A stretch of 64,000 bases of DNA from Xanthomonas citri pv. mangiferaeindicae (GTDB lineage Bacteria; Pseudomonadota; Gammaproteobacteria; Xanthomonadales; Xanthomonadaceae), in contig CP016836.1 of assembly GCA_002240395.1 (NCBI GenBank), positions 3,658,001 through 3,722,000 on the forward strand, given 5' to 3'. Shown here piece by piece: positions 51,766 to 60,499 of the stretch. Under the pieces are notes generated by a model. It was not told the origin of the DNA, ran no database searches, and worked only from the letters and a program-made list of their open reading frames with translations. The translations under genes and the position numbers were made by a program. Within the stretch, counting starts at the first letter, position 1; each line of letters begins with the position of its first letter.

Positions 51766-53858
51766 GCCGCGCCGTCCGGCGTGGCCTGCAGCAGCGCGAA
51801 GGTCTCGAACGGCACCGAGGCCAAGGTGTCGCTGCGTGCGTCGACCGTGCCAAGCTCAGTCCCGTCGAACAGATTGCGCACCCGGTAGCGGCCCCGGCCG
51901 AGCCCACGCAACTGCAGCGGACCGTCCCAGCGCTCGGCGTAGAACGCGTAGTACAGCGCGCCGTCCTTGCCGATGACATGGGTCTCGGGCCGGTCGAAGC
52001 CGATGTCGTACAGCGTGCCCAGATAGTCGCCCTTGGGCAGCATGTGCGCGCGATACAGGTCGATCCACTTGCGCCACAAGGCTTCCTTCTCGGCGCCCAG
52101 CACCAGCCCGCCCGGCGGCATGTCCAGCTTCGGCTCGGGGATGTCCGCCGGCCATGTGAACTTGGTCGAGATCACCGCACCGATGCCGACGCTGGACGCG
52201 AAATCCGCGCCGCCGTCGGCCAGTTCGACGTGATCGCCGGCGTAGCTGCCGCGCTTGCCGATCAATGCCTTGATCGTTTTGCCCTTGTGGCGCACCTGCC
52301 ACGACGACAGCGGATCGGACGAGGGGTACTGATCGGTTGCCGGCAGGTTGTGGAACGCGAACGCGGTGCCGCAGGGGCACAGCTCGACTACCGCATCGGG
52401 GTTGGCCGCGTGCGCGGCATCGTAGATCGCCTGCCAGAATGTCGCGACCGCTTCGCACGATTCCATCGGGTCGGCGTGGTGGTGCGCGGGGTTGTAGCAA
52501 GGCGCAACCGCATTGAGATGCTGGCCGTCGAGCTTGAGGCCCTCGAAGCCCCATTCGCCGATGATCTTGGTGACCAGCGCCACGTAGAAATCCACCGTCG
52601 GCTGATAGCCCGGGCACTGGGTGAAGGCGTTCCACCAGGTCACGTTCTGGCTGGCGCCATCGCGGTCGAGCAACAGCATGTCGGTGTGGCGGTAAAGGAC
52701 TTCGCTGCCCGGATCGGCGGCCAGCGGCGCCAGCCACAGCCGCGGGCGCAGGCCCTGGGCCTTGATCGCCTGCACGAAGGCGATCATGTCCGCCTCACCG
52801 CGCGGGAACTTGCGCGTGTCGATCTGCCAGTCGCCCTCGTTGGTCTGCCAGCCGTCGTCGAGCACCACCCACTCCAGGCCCAGCTCTTTCACCTTCGGCA
52901 AGGTGCCCAGCACTTGTTCGGTGGTGAAGTCGCGCTCATAGCCCCAGGCACACCAGATCGGCGCGAACGCCGAGGCCGGGACCTCCGGCGCCGCGATGCC
53001 TTCGTCGGCCATCCAGCGGCTGTAGTGCTGCAGCACGCCGAAGTAGTCGCCGGTATGGACGGCCACAAAGCAGCGGTCGCTCTCCAGCGTCTCGCCCGGT
53101 GCCAGCGTGGCGGCGCGCGTGCTTTCGATCGCGATGCGCGCCCCGCCGTCGGCCTCGCGCGCCACCGGCAGATCGAGCAACCGCGGCTTGGGCTCGACAT
53201 GGCCCACTGCCAGCCCCACGTCGCGGCGCCAGATGTTGGCGACCGGCGTGCCGCCGCCGTAGTCGGAGGAATCCATCGCCAGCGTATTGCGCTGCGCGAA
53301 GCCTTCGGTCAGCGGCTGCACCCAGTCGCGACGGTCGGTATGCGTGGCGCCAGAGAAACTCCAGAAGCCGTCACCGGCGTCGGCCATCGCATGCGCCGCG
53401 TTGCGCCACCCGGCGATCTCAAGCGGCGTCTGGCCGCCATTGCGGTAGCGCGTGCGCAGCACCGCCAGCCCCGGATGACGCTCGTGGAAGGTCAGCTCCA
53501 CGGTCTTGTCGATGCCTTCTTCCGAGCGGCCGCGCACGACATGCCGGCGCCCCGGGCCATGACGTCCACTGCGGACCCGCTCCACCCGCTCGTCGACGAA
53601 TGCGAACTGTTCGATCGCGCGGCCGTCGGCCAGCAACAAGGCCTCGCTGGGGTCGAAGCCGGTGATCGGCTCGCCGCGCGCCAGCACCCGACTGCGCAAC
53701 GCCGCATCGAATTCGAGCGACAGCAGGCTGTCGTGCGCGATCGCGCGAGCCTGGGCGGCGGTGGCCGGTGAGGCGGCCTGGACCAACGGCAATGCGGCGG
53801 CATAGGCCGCGGTGCCGGAGACGAGCTTGAGCACGGTACGACGTCGGACGGGCAGCAT
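51762..53858 (-). CDS. Tat-exported GH36-type alpha-galactosidase / alpha-N-acetylgalactosaminidase
   Basis: A 698-residue protein. N-terminal RRRTVLKLVSGTAAYAAALP is a twin-arginine leader. The beta-sandwich N-domain is followed by a TIM barrel with WCAWGYERDFTTEQV, WVVLDDGWQTNEGDWQ, FEGLKLDGQHLNA (nucleophile Asp) and ATDQYPSSDPLSSW (acid/base Asp), the GH36 pattern. A C-terminal sandwich ends the protein. It should release alpha-linked galactose or GalNAc in the periplasm. Its partners AgaS/GatZ favour GalNAc. The frame is open far upstream over the divergent gene, but ATG 53858 starts the leader. Confidence 0.88.
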   Translation of the reverse strand: MLPVRRRTVLKLVSGTAAYAAALPLVQAASPATAAQARAIAHDSLLSLEFDAALRSRVLARGEPITGFDPSEALLLADGRAIEQFAFVDERVERVRSGRHGPGRRHVVRGRSEEGIDKTVELTFHERHPGLAVLRTRYRNGGQTPLEIAGWRNAAHAMADAGDGFWSFSGATHTDRRDWVQPLTEGFAQRNTLAMDSSDYGGGTPVANIWRRDVGLAVGHVEPKPRLLDLPVAREADGGARIAIESTRAATLAPGETLESDRCFVAVHTGDYFGVLQHYSRWMADEGIAAPEVPASAFAPIWCAWGYERDFTTEQVLGTLPKVKELGLEWVVLDDGWQTNEGDWQIDTRKFPRGEADMIAFVQAIKAQGLRPRLWLAPLAADPGSEVLYRHTDMLLLDRDGASQNVTWWNAFTQCPGYQPTVDFYVALVTKIIGEWGFEGLKLDGQHLNAVAPCYNPAHHHADPMESCEAVATFWQAIYDAAHAANPDAVVELCPCGTAFAFHNLPATDQYPSSDPLSSWQVRHKGKTIKALIGKRGSYAGDHVELADGGADFASSVGIGAVISTKFTWPADIPEPKLDMPPGGLVLGAEKEALWRKWIDLYRAHMLPKGDYLGTLYDIGFDRPETHVIGKDGALYYAFYAERWDGPLQLRGLGRGRYRVRNLFDGTELGTVDARSDTLASVPFETFALLQATPDGAA

Positions 53859-53873
53859 GTGCCGGGTTCTCCC

Positions 53874-53963
53874 TTTCGTTCGGTGTCGCCGAGTCTGCGT
53901 CAAAGCAGCCGAAGACCGCAACACATTTGTTTCGTTATGTGATAAAAAAGTTTCGCTATCGAA
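53874..53963. promoter_or_regulatory. TTTCGTT-type repeats in the GH36/amidohydrolase intergenic region
   Basis: TTTCGTT occurs at 53875-53881 and TTTCGTTA at 53930-53937, and TTTCGCTATCGAA begins at 53951. E. coli AgaR is known to bind TTTC-repeat sites containing TTTCRTTT, and the same motif flanks the regulator gene at 55907-55944. Binding by the DeoR-type protein is inferred. Confidence 0.55.
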
Positions 53964-53975
53964 CTGGAGATCGGC

Positions 53976-55079
53976 ATGCCCTTCCCGTCCCGGCTTGCGG
54001 CGCTCGTCGCCGCCTGCGTCCTCGGCGCCTGCGCCGCGCCCCGTCCCGACACCGCCTCCACCGCGCCCGTCTATGCGATGGACGACTTCGCCGCCGTCCG
54101 CAAGTTCGATGCCCATGTGCATGCCAATGCCGACTCGACGGCGTTCCTCGAGCAGGCGCGCGCCGACGGCTTCGAGCTGCTGTCGATCAATGTCGACTAT
54201 CCCGCCTTCCCGCCGGTGGAGACCCAGCACGCGATTGCGCTCAAGCAGGCGGCCGCCGATCCCGCGCGGTTCCACTGGGCGGCAACCTTCCGCATGACCG
54301 GCTTCGACACCCCCGGTTGGTCGGAGTCGGTCGGCGATGCGTTGGCGGCCGAGGTCGCGCGCGGCGCGCTCGCGGTCAAGATCTGGAAGAACGTCGGCAT
54401 GGTCGAAACCGACGCGCAGGGCCGGCCGATCATGCTCGACCATCCCGCGCTGTCGCCGATCGCCGAACGCATCCGCGCGCTCGACATTCCGCTGATCGGC
54501 CACCAGGGCGAGCCGCACAACTGCTGGCTGCCGCTCGAGCAGATGACCACCGACAACGATCGCGAGTACTTCGGCAACCATCCCGAGTACCACATGTATC
54601 TGCATCCCGATCAGCCCGGCTACGAGACCCACATGGCGGTCCGCGACCGCTTCCTGGACGCGCATCCGCAGTTGCGCTTCGTCGGCGCGCACATGGCCAG
54701 CCTGGAATGGGATGTCGACCGCCTCGCCGCCTTCCTCGACCGCTATCCCAAAGCCACGGTCGATCTCGCCGCACGCATGGCCCAGGTGCAATATCAGGCC
54801 GTGCGCGACCACGACAAGGTGCGCGCGTTCTTCATCGCCTACCAGGACCGCCTGCTCTACGGCACCGATCTCACCCAGGAGCCGGGCACCGACCCCGACG
54901 CGTTCCGGCAGGCCGCGCACGCGACCTGGCGCTCAGACTGGATGTTCCTGGCGACCGCGCAGTCCCAGCGCATCGAGACCATCCGCGCCGACGTGCGCGG
55001 GCTGGCGCTGCCGCGCGAGGTGATCGACAAGGTGTACTACGCCAACGCGATGCGCGTGTTCGCCCCGCACCGGCGCTGA
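53976..55079 (+). CDS. Lipoprotein amidohydrolase (amidohydrolase_2-like TIM barrel)
   Basis: A 367-residue lipoprotein with leader MPFPSRLAALVAACVLGAC. The barrel has FDAHVHANADST (HxH), LAVKIWKNVGM (Lys), LIGHQGEP (His), FVGAHMASLEW (His) and LLYGTDLTQEPGTDP (Asp), as in metal-dependent amidohydrolase_2 enzymes. Being divergent from GH36 with shared TTTCGTT sites, it is likely co-regulated. A periplasmic deacetylase or lactonase acting on the released sugar would fit, but the family does not prove this. GGAG lies just before the ATG. Confidence 0.85.
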   Translation: MPFPSRLAALVAACVLGACAAPRPDTASTAPVYAMDDFAAVRKFDAHVHANADSTAFLEQARADGFELLSINVDYPAFPPVETQHAIALKQAAADPARFHWAATFRMTGFDTPGWSESVGDALAAEVARGALAVKIWKNVGMVETDAQGRPIMLDHPALSPIAERIRALDIPLIGHQGEPHNCWLPLEQMTTDNDREYFGNHPEYHMYLHPDQPGYETHMAVRDRFLDAHPQLRFVGAHMASLEWDVDRLAAFLDRYPKATVDLAARMAQVQYQAVRDHDKVRAFFIAYQDRLLYGTDLTQEPGTDPDAFRQAAHATWRSDWMFLATAQSQRIETIRADVRGLALPREVIDKVYYANAMRVFAPHRR

Positions 55080-55094
55080 GCCGCGGGGCGCGGG

Positions 55095-55874
55095 TCAGGC
55101 CAGCAGCAGCTCGAAGCCGAGTTGCCGGCTGGCCTCGCGCACGTCCTCGGGCGCGCCCGAATCGGTGATCAGCGTATGCAGGTCCGCGACCGGCATGATC
55201 CGGTGCAGGCAGATGCGCCCGAACTTCGAACTGTCGGTGATCGCCACCACTTTGCGCGCGGCCTCGATCATCTTGCGATTGAGCATCGCCTCGGGCTCGT
55301 AGTGGGTCGTGATCCCGCGCTCCAGGTCGAACCCGTCGACCCCGAGAAACACCACATCCACGTGCAGGGCGTCGATCGCATCGACCGTCATGCCGCCGTA
55401 GAAGGCCATGTTCTTGCGACGCAGTTCGCCGCCGAGCATGACGATGTCGACGTTGTTCTTGGGCGTCAACGCCGTCAGCACGCCAAAGTCGTTGGTGACC
55501 ACGGTCACCTGGATGTTGGGCAGCGCTTCGGCCAACTGGATGGCAGTGGTGCCCGAGTCGATCGCGATCGTGTCGCCGGCCTTGATCAGCGTGGCGGCCA
55601 GCCGACCGATGCGGCGCTTGGCGTCCAGGCGTTCGCTGCGCTTGACTTCGTAGGCCGGCTCGGCCGCCGGGCCGCCGACCACGCTGCTGTCGATCGCGCC
55701 ACCGTAGGCCCGCGCCATGACCCCGCGTTCGGCGAGGTAGCGCAGATCCTTGCGGACCGTCTGCACGCTGACCCCGAACAACTCGGCGAGCGAGGCGACC
55801 TGCACACTGCCGTGCTGACGCACCAGTTCGCTGATTCGCAACCTGCGCTGGCTGGTATCCCGGCTTCCTGTCAT
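55095..55874 (-). CDS. DeoR/GlpR-family regulator (AgaR-like)
   Basis: A 259-residue repressor. The N-terminal HTH reads RRLRISELVRQHGSVQVASL and AELFGVSVQTVRKDLRYLAE; GVMARAYGGAI follows. The C-terminal DeoR sensor domain has IAIDSGTTAIQLAEAL, VVTNDFGVL, VMLGGELRRKN, FLGVDGFDLERGIT and VAITDSSKFGR, which bind a sugar phosphate. It most likely responds to an amino-sugar phosphate and controls the adjacent cluster. The frame extends 21 codons upstream, but ATG 55874 is the better start. Confidence 0.9.
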   Translation of the reverse strand: MTGSRDTSQRRLRISELVRQHGSVQVASLAELFGVSVQTVRKDLRYLAERGVMARAYGGAIDSSVVGGPAAEPAYEVKRSERLDAKRRIGRLAATLIKAGDTIAIDSGTTAIQLAEALPNIQVTVVTNDFGVLTALTPKNNVDIVMLGGELRRKNMAFYGGMTVDAIDALHVDVVFLGVDGFDLERGITTHYEPEAMLNRKMIEAARKVVAITDSSKFGRICLHRIMPVADLHTLITDSGAPEDVREASRQLGFELLLA

Positions 55875-55906
55875 GGACGTTCTCACAATGCGGCGGAGTA
55901 TGCCCC

Positions 55907-55944
55907 TTTTCGTTAAATTTCGCCATTGAGCGAACAACGAAACA
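55907..55944. promoter_or_regulatory. TTTCGTTA / AACGAAAC sites upstream of the DeoR gene
   Basis: TTTTCGTTAAATTTCG at 55907-55922 and CGAACAACGAAACA at 55931-55944 form facing repeats, 33-70 bp before the regulator ATG. The shared TTTCGTTA with 53930-53937 suggests autoregulation. Confidence 0.55.
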
Positions 55945-56016
55945 TCGGGCCGACGCGACGATGACCGCAGACGCCTGCGCTGCCGATCCGCAGGGCCGAA
56001 TCCCCAGGACGTCCGT

Positions 56017-56035
56017 GCCGGCGCGCGGCGCCGGC
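56017..56035 (-). terminator. Short GC hairpin after the LD-carboxypeptidase gene
   Basis: GCCGGCGC and GCGCCGGC arms with a 3-nt loop lie 8 bp past the stop; no T-run. Confidence 0.4.
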
Positions 56036-56042
56036 GCCTTGC

Positions 56043-57086
56043 TCAGGCCAACACCGGGCCCAGCAGGCGGAACACGCCTTCGTCGGCATCCAACTCGACC
56101 CGGCCGCCCACCGGCACGATGAACTGCTCGCGCACATGCCCGATCATCGCCCCGCGATAGGCCGGGATGCCCAGCGGCCGGACATGGTCCTCGAGGATCT
56201 GCGCCAGTGTCAGCGAGCCGTAGCCCGGCCCCGGGTCGCAGTCGGTGCACTGGCCGAAGATCAGGCCCGCGATCCGGTCGAGCGCGCCCATCAGCTTGAG
56301 CGTGCTGAGCATGCGGTCGATCCGGTACGGCGCCTCGTCCACGTCCTCCAGGAACAGGATCTTGCCGTCGAAGTCGGGCAGATACGGCGAGCCGGCGAGC
56401 GCGCTGAGCACGGTCAGATTGCCGCCCACCAGCACGCCCTGGGCCCGCCCACCCGTGATGGTCGTGGTGCGATTGCGGCGCGGCACCAGTTCGTCGGCGT
56501 CGTCCACTGCATTGCGGTAGACCATCGCCTCGCGCGCGAAGAACAGCCGGCGGAACTGGTCGGCATTGAAGCGGTTCCAACTGCCCGTGCCGTTGGGGCC
56601 GTGGAACGTCACCAGTCCGGTGCGGGCATGGATTGCGCTGTGCAGCGCGGTGATGTCCGAATAGCCGAGCAGCACCTTGGGGTTGCGCGCGATCGTGTCG
56701 TAGTCGAGCAGCGGCAACAGCCGCGCGGCGCCCGAACCGCCCCGCACACAGATGACCGCCCGCACCTGGGGGTCGGCGAACATCGCGTTGAGGTCCCCTG
56801 CCCGCTCGGCATCGGTGCCGGCCAGATGGCCGCGTCGGCCAGCGAAATGCGCGCCGGTCTTGACCTGGAAGCCCAGCGCGCGCATCACCTCCTGCGCCAG
56901 TTCGAGATCAAACGGCTCATCGACCGGCGACGACGGACTGATCAGCCCGACGGTGTCGCCGGGCCGCAGGGCCGGGGCAAGCAGCGCGCCGGGCGAGGCG
57001 GCCTGCGCCTGGGCGAGCGCGCCCAGCGGCAGCGTGGACGCCAGCGCCGCCAGTGCGGCATGGGAGAGGAACTGTCGCCGGTGCAT
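56043..57086 (-). CDS. Exported LD-carboxypeptidase (S66)
   Basis: A 347-residue serine carboxypeptidase that removes D-Ala from tetrapeptides or related muropeptides. N-terminal HRRQFLSHAALAALASTLP looks like a Tat leader, unusual since E. coli LdcA is cytoplasmic. The S66 blocks are present: ALRPGDTVGLISPSSPVD, ICVRGGSGAARLLPLLDYD, LLGYSDITALHSAIH (nucleophile Ser), GVLVGGNLTVLSALAGSPY (Glu region) and MIGHVREQFIVPVG (His). Location in the periplasm would make it a recycling or remodelling enzyme. Confidence 0.9.
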   Translation of the reverse strand: MHRRQFLSHAALAALASTLPLGALAQAQAASPGALLAPALRPGDTVGLISPSSPVDEPFDLELAQEVMRALGFQVKTGAHFAGRRGHLAGTDAERAGDLNAMFADPQVRAVICVRGGSGAARLLPLLDYDTIARNPKVLLGYSDITALHSAIHARTGLVTFHGPNGTGSWNRFNADQFRRLFFAREAMVYRNAVDDADELVPRRNRTTTITGGRAQGVLVGGNLTVLSALAGSPYLPDFDGKILFLEDVDEAPYRIDRMLSTLKLMGALDRIAGLIFGQCTDCDPGPGYGSLTLAQILEDHVRPLGIPAYRGAMIGHVREQFIVPVGGRVELDADEGVFRLLGPVLA

Positions 57087-57157
57087 GTCGCGCCTGTCGC
57101 TCGGGGGTCGCCGCAGACTAGCAACCGCGACGCTCGACACCAATCCCCGCCGATCGC

Positions 57158-59334
57158 TCAGGGCAGGACCGCCGCGCGCGCCAGCTCCGAAGTGAACGCC
57201 TGCGCGGTCATCGGCCGCCCGAACAGATAGCCTTGGGCCTGCGTGCACTGGTTGGCGGCGAGAAAATCGAGTTGCGCCTTCGTCTCCACGCCCTCGGCGA
57301 TGACCTCCAGCCCGAAACTGCGGCCGAGATAAATCACCGCGCGGACAATGGCCGCGTCCTCGGGATCGCTGATGACGTCGCGGATGAACGAGCGGTCGAT
57401 CTTCAGCCGGCTCACCGGGAACCGCTTGAGCAGGCTCAGCGAGGCGAAGCCGGTGCCGTAGTCGTCGAACGCCAGGCCCACCCCCATCGCACGCAGCGCC
57501 TGCAGTACCTGCAGCAAGGCGCCGTCGTGGCGAATCATCGTGTTCTCCAGCAGTTCCAGCTCCAGCCCCTCGGGCGGCAAGCCGGTCTCGCCCAGCACGC
57601 GCTCGACGACGTTGCGCAACTGCGCCGATCGCACCTGCGCCTCGAACAGATTCACGCCGATCCGGAACCCCGGCACCCGCTCGCGCCAACCGCGCGCCTG
57701 GGCGCAGGCGGTGCGCATGATCCACTCGCCGACCGCGGGCGCGATCGGCTTCTGCGCCAGCACGTCGATGAACGAGACCGGCGACAGCAGGCCGCGCGTG
57801 GGATGCTGCCAGCGCAGCAGCGCCTCGGCGCCGCGGATCCGCCCGTCGCGCAGGTCGATCTGCGGTTGATAGAGCAGCACGAACTGGTCCTGCTCGAACG
57901 CACGCCGCAACTCGCGCTCGAATTCGCGGCGCGCCACCGCGACCTCGCGAAAGGCCCGCTCGAATACCACATAGCGCCCCTTGCCTGCTGCCTTGGCGCG
58001 ATACAACGCCAGGTCCGCCGCGCCCAGCAGATCCTCGGCGCGGGCACCATGCGCGGGATACAGCGCGATCCCGACGCTGGCGCCGATCTCGAACGCATGC
58101 CCCGGCAGGTCGTAGGGGCGCGACAACGCGCGCACCAGCGCGCCGGCAACGGCGCCCGCGCCACGGCGGTCATCGCCGGTCAGCAGCAGCACGAATTCGT
58201 CGCCGCCCAACCGCGCGATCATCCGCGCATCCGGGCATTCGGCCTTCAAGCGCGCCGCGACGATCTTGAGCACCTGGTCGCCGGCCGAATGGCCCAGGGT
58301 GTCGTTGACCTCCTTGAAGCCGTCCAGGTCCAGCAGCAGCACCGACACCGGCGTGCCCTGCTCGAGCGTGTCCTGGATGCAGGCGCGCCAGGCGGCTCGA
58401 TTGGGCAACTCGGTCAACGCATCGAGCGAGGCCAGCCGATAGAGCCGGTCCTCGTTGCGGCGCCGCTCGGTGATGTCGCGCACGATCGCGCCCACGCTCG
58501 TCGCGCGCCCTTCCCGCCAAGACGACAGCGAGATCTCGGCCGGAAACTCGCTGCCGTCCCGGCGCAGGCCCGAACGCACGATCGTCTGACCAGCGGCCGA
58601 CATCGCCGCGCCCTCGCGCAGCCGGGCAAGATCCTCGAAGTACGCAGCGCGCCAGCTGTCGGGCACGACCAGACTGCCGCAGCGGCCGGTCACCTCCTCG
58701 GCCGTGTAGCCGAACAGCCGCTCGGCGGCATGGTTCCAGAACGTGATCGCGCCGACGTCGGTCGTGCAGATGATGGCATCGGGCGAAGTGACTGCGATGT
58801 TCTCGAACCGCGCCTGGCCGACCGTCCGCACATGCGCCAACCGCAACAGTTCCATGCGATCCATCACCAGCTCGGCGAGGTCCGACAGGTTGTCCCGTTC
58901 CGACTGACTGAACGTCGCACGCGGCTGCGTATCGATCAGGCACACCGTCCCCAAGCGCTGCCCCCGGGCGTGACCAGGGGCTTGCCGGCATAGAAACGGA
59001 TGAACGGCGGCCCGAGCACCAAGGGGTTCGCGGCAAAGCGCGGGTCCTCCAGTGCATCGGGGACGACCATCACCTCATCGCTGAGGATCGCATGCGCGCA
59101 GAACGACACATCGCGAGCGGTCTCGCACACGTCCAGGCCGACGCGCGCCTTGAACACCTGACGGTCGCTGGCCACCAGCGAGATCAGTGCAATCGGCACC
59201 GAGAACAGTCGCGAGGCCAGTTGCACCAGCCGGTCGAACTCCAGCTCGGGGGGCGACTCGAGCACGTGGTACTCCGCCAGCGTACTGGCCCGCAGCGCTT
59301 CGTCGGACGGAATCGGAAACGGAACGGGCCCCAT
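57158..59334 (-). pseudogene. GAF-PAS-GGDEF-EAL cyclic-di-GMP protein, frameshifted in GAF
   Basis: From ATG 59334 a GAF domain begins (EYHVLESPPELEFDRLVQLA to FYAGKPLVTPGG) and meets a stop near 58936. The rest of GAF (MGTVCLIDTQPRATFS), a PAS domain (IICTTDVGAITFWNHAAERL), GGDEF (ARLGGDEFVLLL, intact, no RxxD inhibitory site at the usual spacing) and EAL (GAEALLRWQHP, DDYGTGFASLSLL, EGVET; catalytic residues present) follow in another frame to 57158. One extra G in the run complementary to 58961-58965 restores GKPLVTPGGQRLGTVCLID. Intact, it would be ~725 residues with both synthase and phosphodiesterase potential. Confidence 0.85.
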
Positions 59335-59429
59335 CGGCGTGCACCTTGTCGATTGGCGGCCAGATTAGCGTGTTCCGGGCCGACGTACGGTGATTGCGAC
59401 GCCGCCGGCCGGCTCCGGAACGCCGGCCT

Positions 59430-59704
59430 TTGCACACCTCCCCCGCATCGCGGGGGAGGTCGGCGCGTACCGCGCGCCGGGTGGGGGCAGCGAATTTTGC
59501 ACGCCCTCACCCGGCCGTCTGACTCGGCACTCACGGCGCAAGGTGATATTCGCCGCATGCCCGAGGGCTTGCACACCTCCCCCGCATCGCGGGAGAGGTC
59601 GGCGCGCACTGCGCCGGGTGGGGGCAGCGAGTTTTGCACGCCCCCGCCCCGCCGCCTGACCCGGCACTCACGGCGCAACGCGATACTCGCCGCATGCCCG
59701 AGGG
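59430..59704. repeat. Tandem duplication including the start of the nei-like gene
   Basis: Two copies of about 138 bp in a gene-less 359-bp gap. Each runs from TTGCACACCTCCCCCGCATC through GCGCCGGGTGGGGGCAGCGA, GGCACTCACGGCGCAA to CGCCGCATGCCCGAGGG. The second copy ends in the glycosylase start; the first repeats its ATG and the codons for MPEG at 59557 and then runs into the repeat. ATG-to-ATG distance is 137 bp. Confidence 0.82.
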
Positions 59705-60497
59705 TCCATCGATCGTCATCCTTCGCGAAGCGGCCGCGCAATTCGCCGGTCGCAAGGTGCTGCATGTGACAGGCAACAGCACGCAGGACATCCAGCGACT
59801 GCGCAACCGCACACTGATCGCCGTGCGCAGCTGGGGCAAGCACCTGCTGCTGCAATTCCAGGGCTTCAGCGTGCGCATCCATTTCCTGTTGTTCGGCAGC
59901 TATCGCATCGACGAGAGCAAGGACGCACCGGTCAGGCTGGGCCTGGGCTTCAACAAGGGCCAATGCCTGAACTTCTATGCCTGCTCGGTGCGCTTCATCG
60001 AAGACGACCTCGACGCCGTGTACGACTGGAGCGCCGACGTCATGAGCGATGCCTGGGACGCAGCCGCGGCGCGCCGCAAGTTGCGCGCAAGGCCGCAGGC
60101 GCTGGCGGCCGACGTGCTGCTCGACCAGGACGTGTTCGCCGGGGTCGGCAACATCATCAAGAACGAAGTCCTGCACCGGATCCGCGTGCACCCCGAAAGC
60201 CGGATCGGCGCCCTGCCGGCGCGCAAGCTGTCGGAGCTGGTGACCCAGGCGCGCACCTACAGCTTCGACTTCTACCGCTGGAAGCAGGCCTTCGAACTGC
60301 GCAAGCACTACCAGGTGCACACCAAGCGCAGCTGCCCGCGCGATGGCACACCACTGCAGTACCGCAAGCACCTGGGTGCCGCACAACGGCGCGCCTTCTG
60401 GTGCGACACCTGCCAGCGGCTGTACGGCGACCCGCCGGCGGCAGCCGAGCCACGACCCCGTCGCGTCGCCAAACGCGCCCCCCGACGCGCCCGCTGA
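59694..60497 (+). CDS. Fpg/Nei-family DNA glycosylase
   Basis: A 267-residue DNA repair enzyme. MPEGPSIVILREAA gives the catalytic N-terminal Pro and Glu. GKHLLLQFQGFSVRIHFLLFG, LLDQDVFAGVGNIIKNEVL (H2TH motif) and HTKRSCPRDG...FWCDTCQRL (zinc finger) follow. The usual CxxC of the first zinc knuckle is CPRD here, so one ligand Cys is Asp. It cuts oxidised bases and nicks the abasic site. A basic tail (RRVAKRAPRRAR) ends the protein. Its upstream region and first codons are duplicated 137 bp upstream. Confidence 0.9.
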   Translation: MPEGPSIVILREAAAQFAGRKVLHVTGNSTQDIQRLRNRTLIAVRSWGKHLLLQFQGFSVRIHFLLFGSYRIDESKDAPVRLGLGFNKGQCLNFYACSVRFIEDDLDAVYDWSADVMSDAWDAAAARRKLRARPQALAADVLLDQDVFAGVGNIIKNEVLHRIRVHPESRIGALPARKLSELVTQARTYSFDFYRWKQAFELRKHYQVHTKRSCPRDGTPLQYRKHLGAAQRRAFWCDTCQRLYGDPPAAAEPRPRRVAKRAPRRAR

Positions 60498-60499
60498 GC

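Noticed and set aside
51762..54920. A 1052-codon open frame on the minus strand extending the GH36 gene upstream
   Set aside because: The extra ~350 codons lie antisense to a well-supported lipoprotein amidohydrolase gene and carry no domain; the Tat leader marks the true start at 53858.
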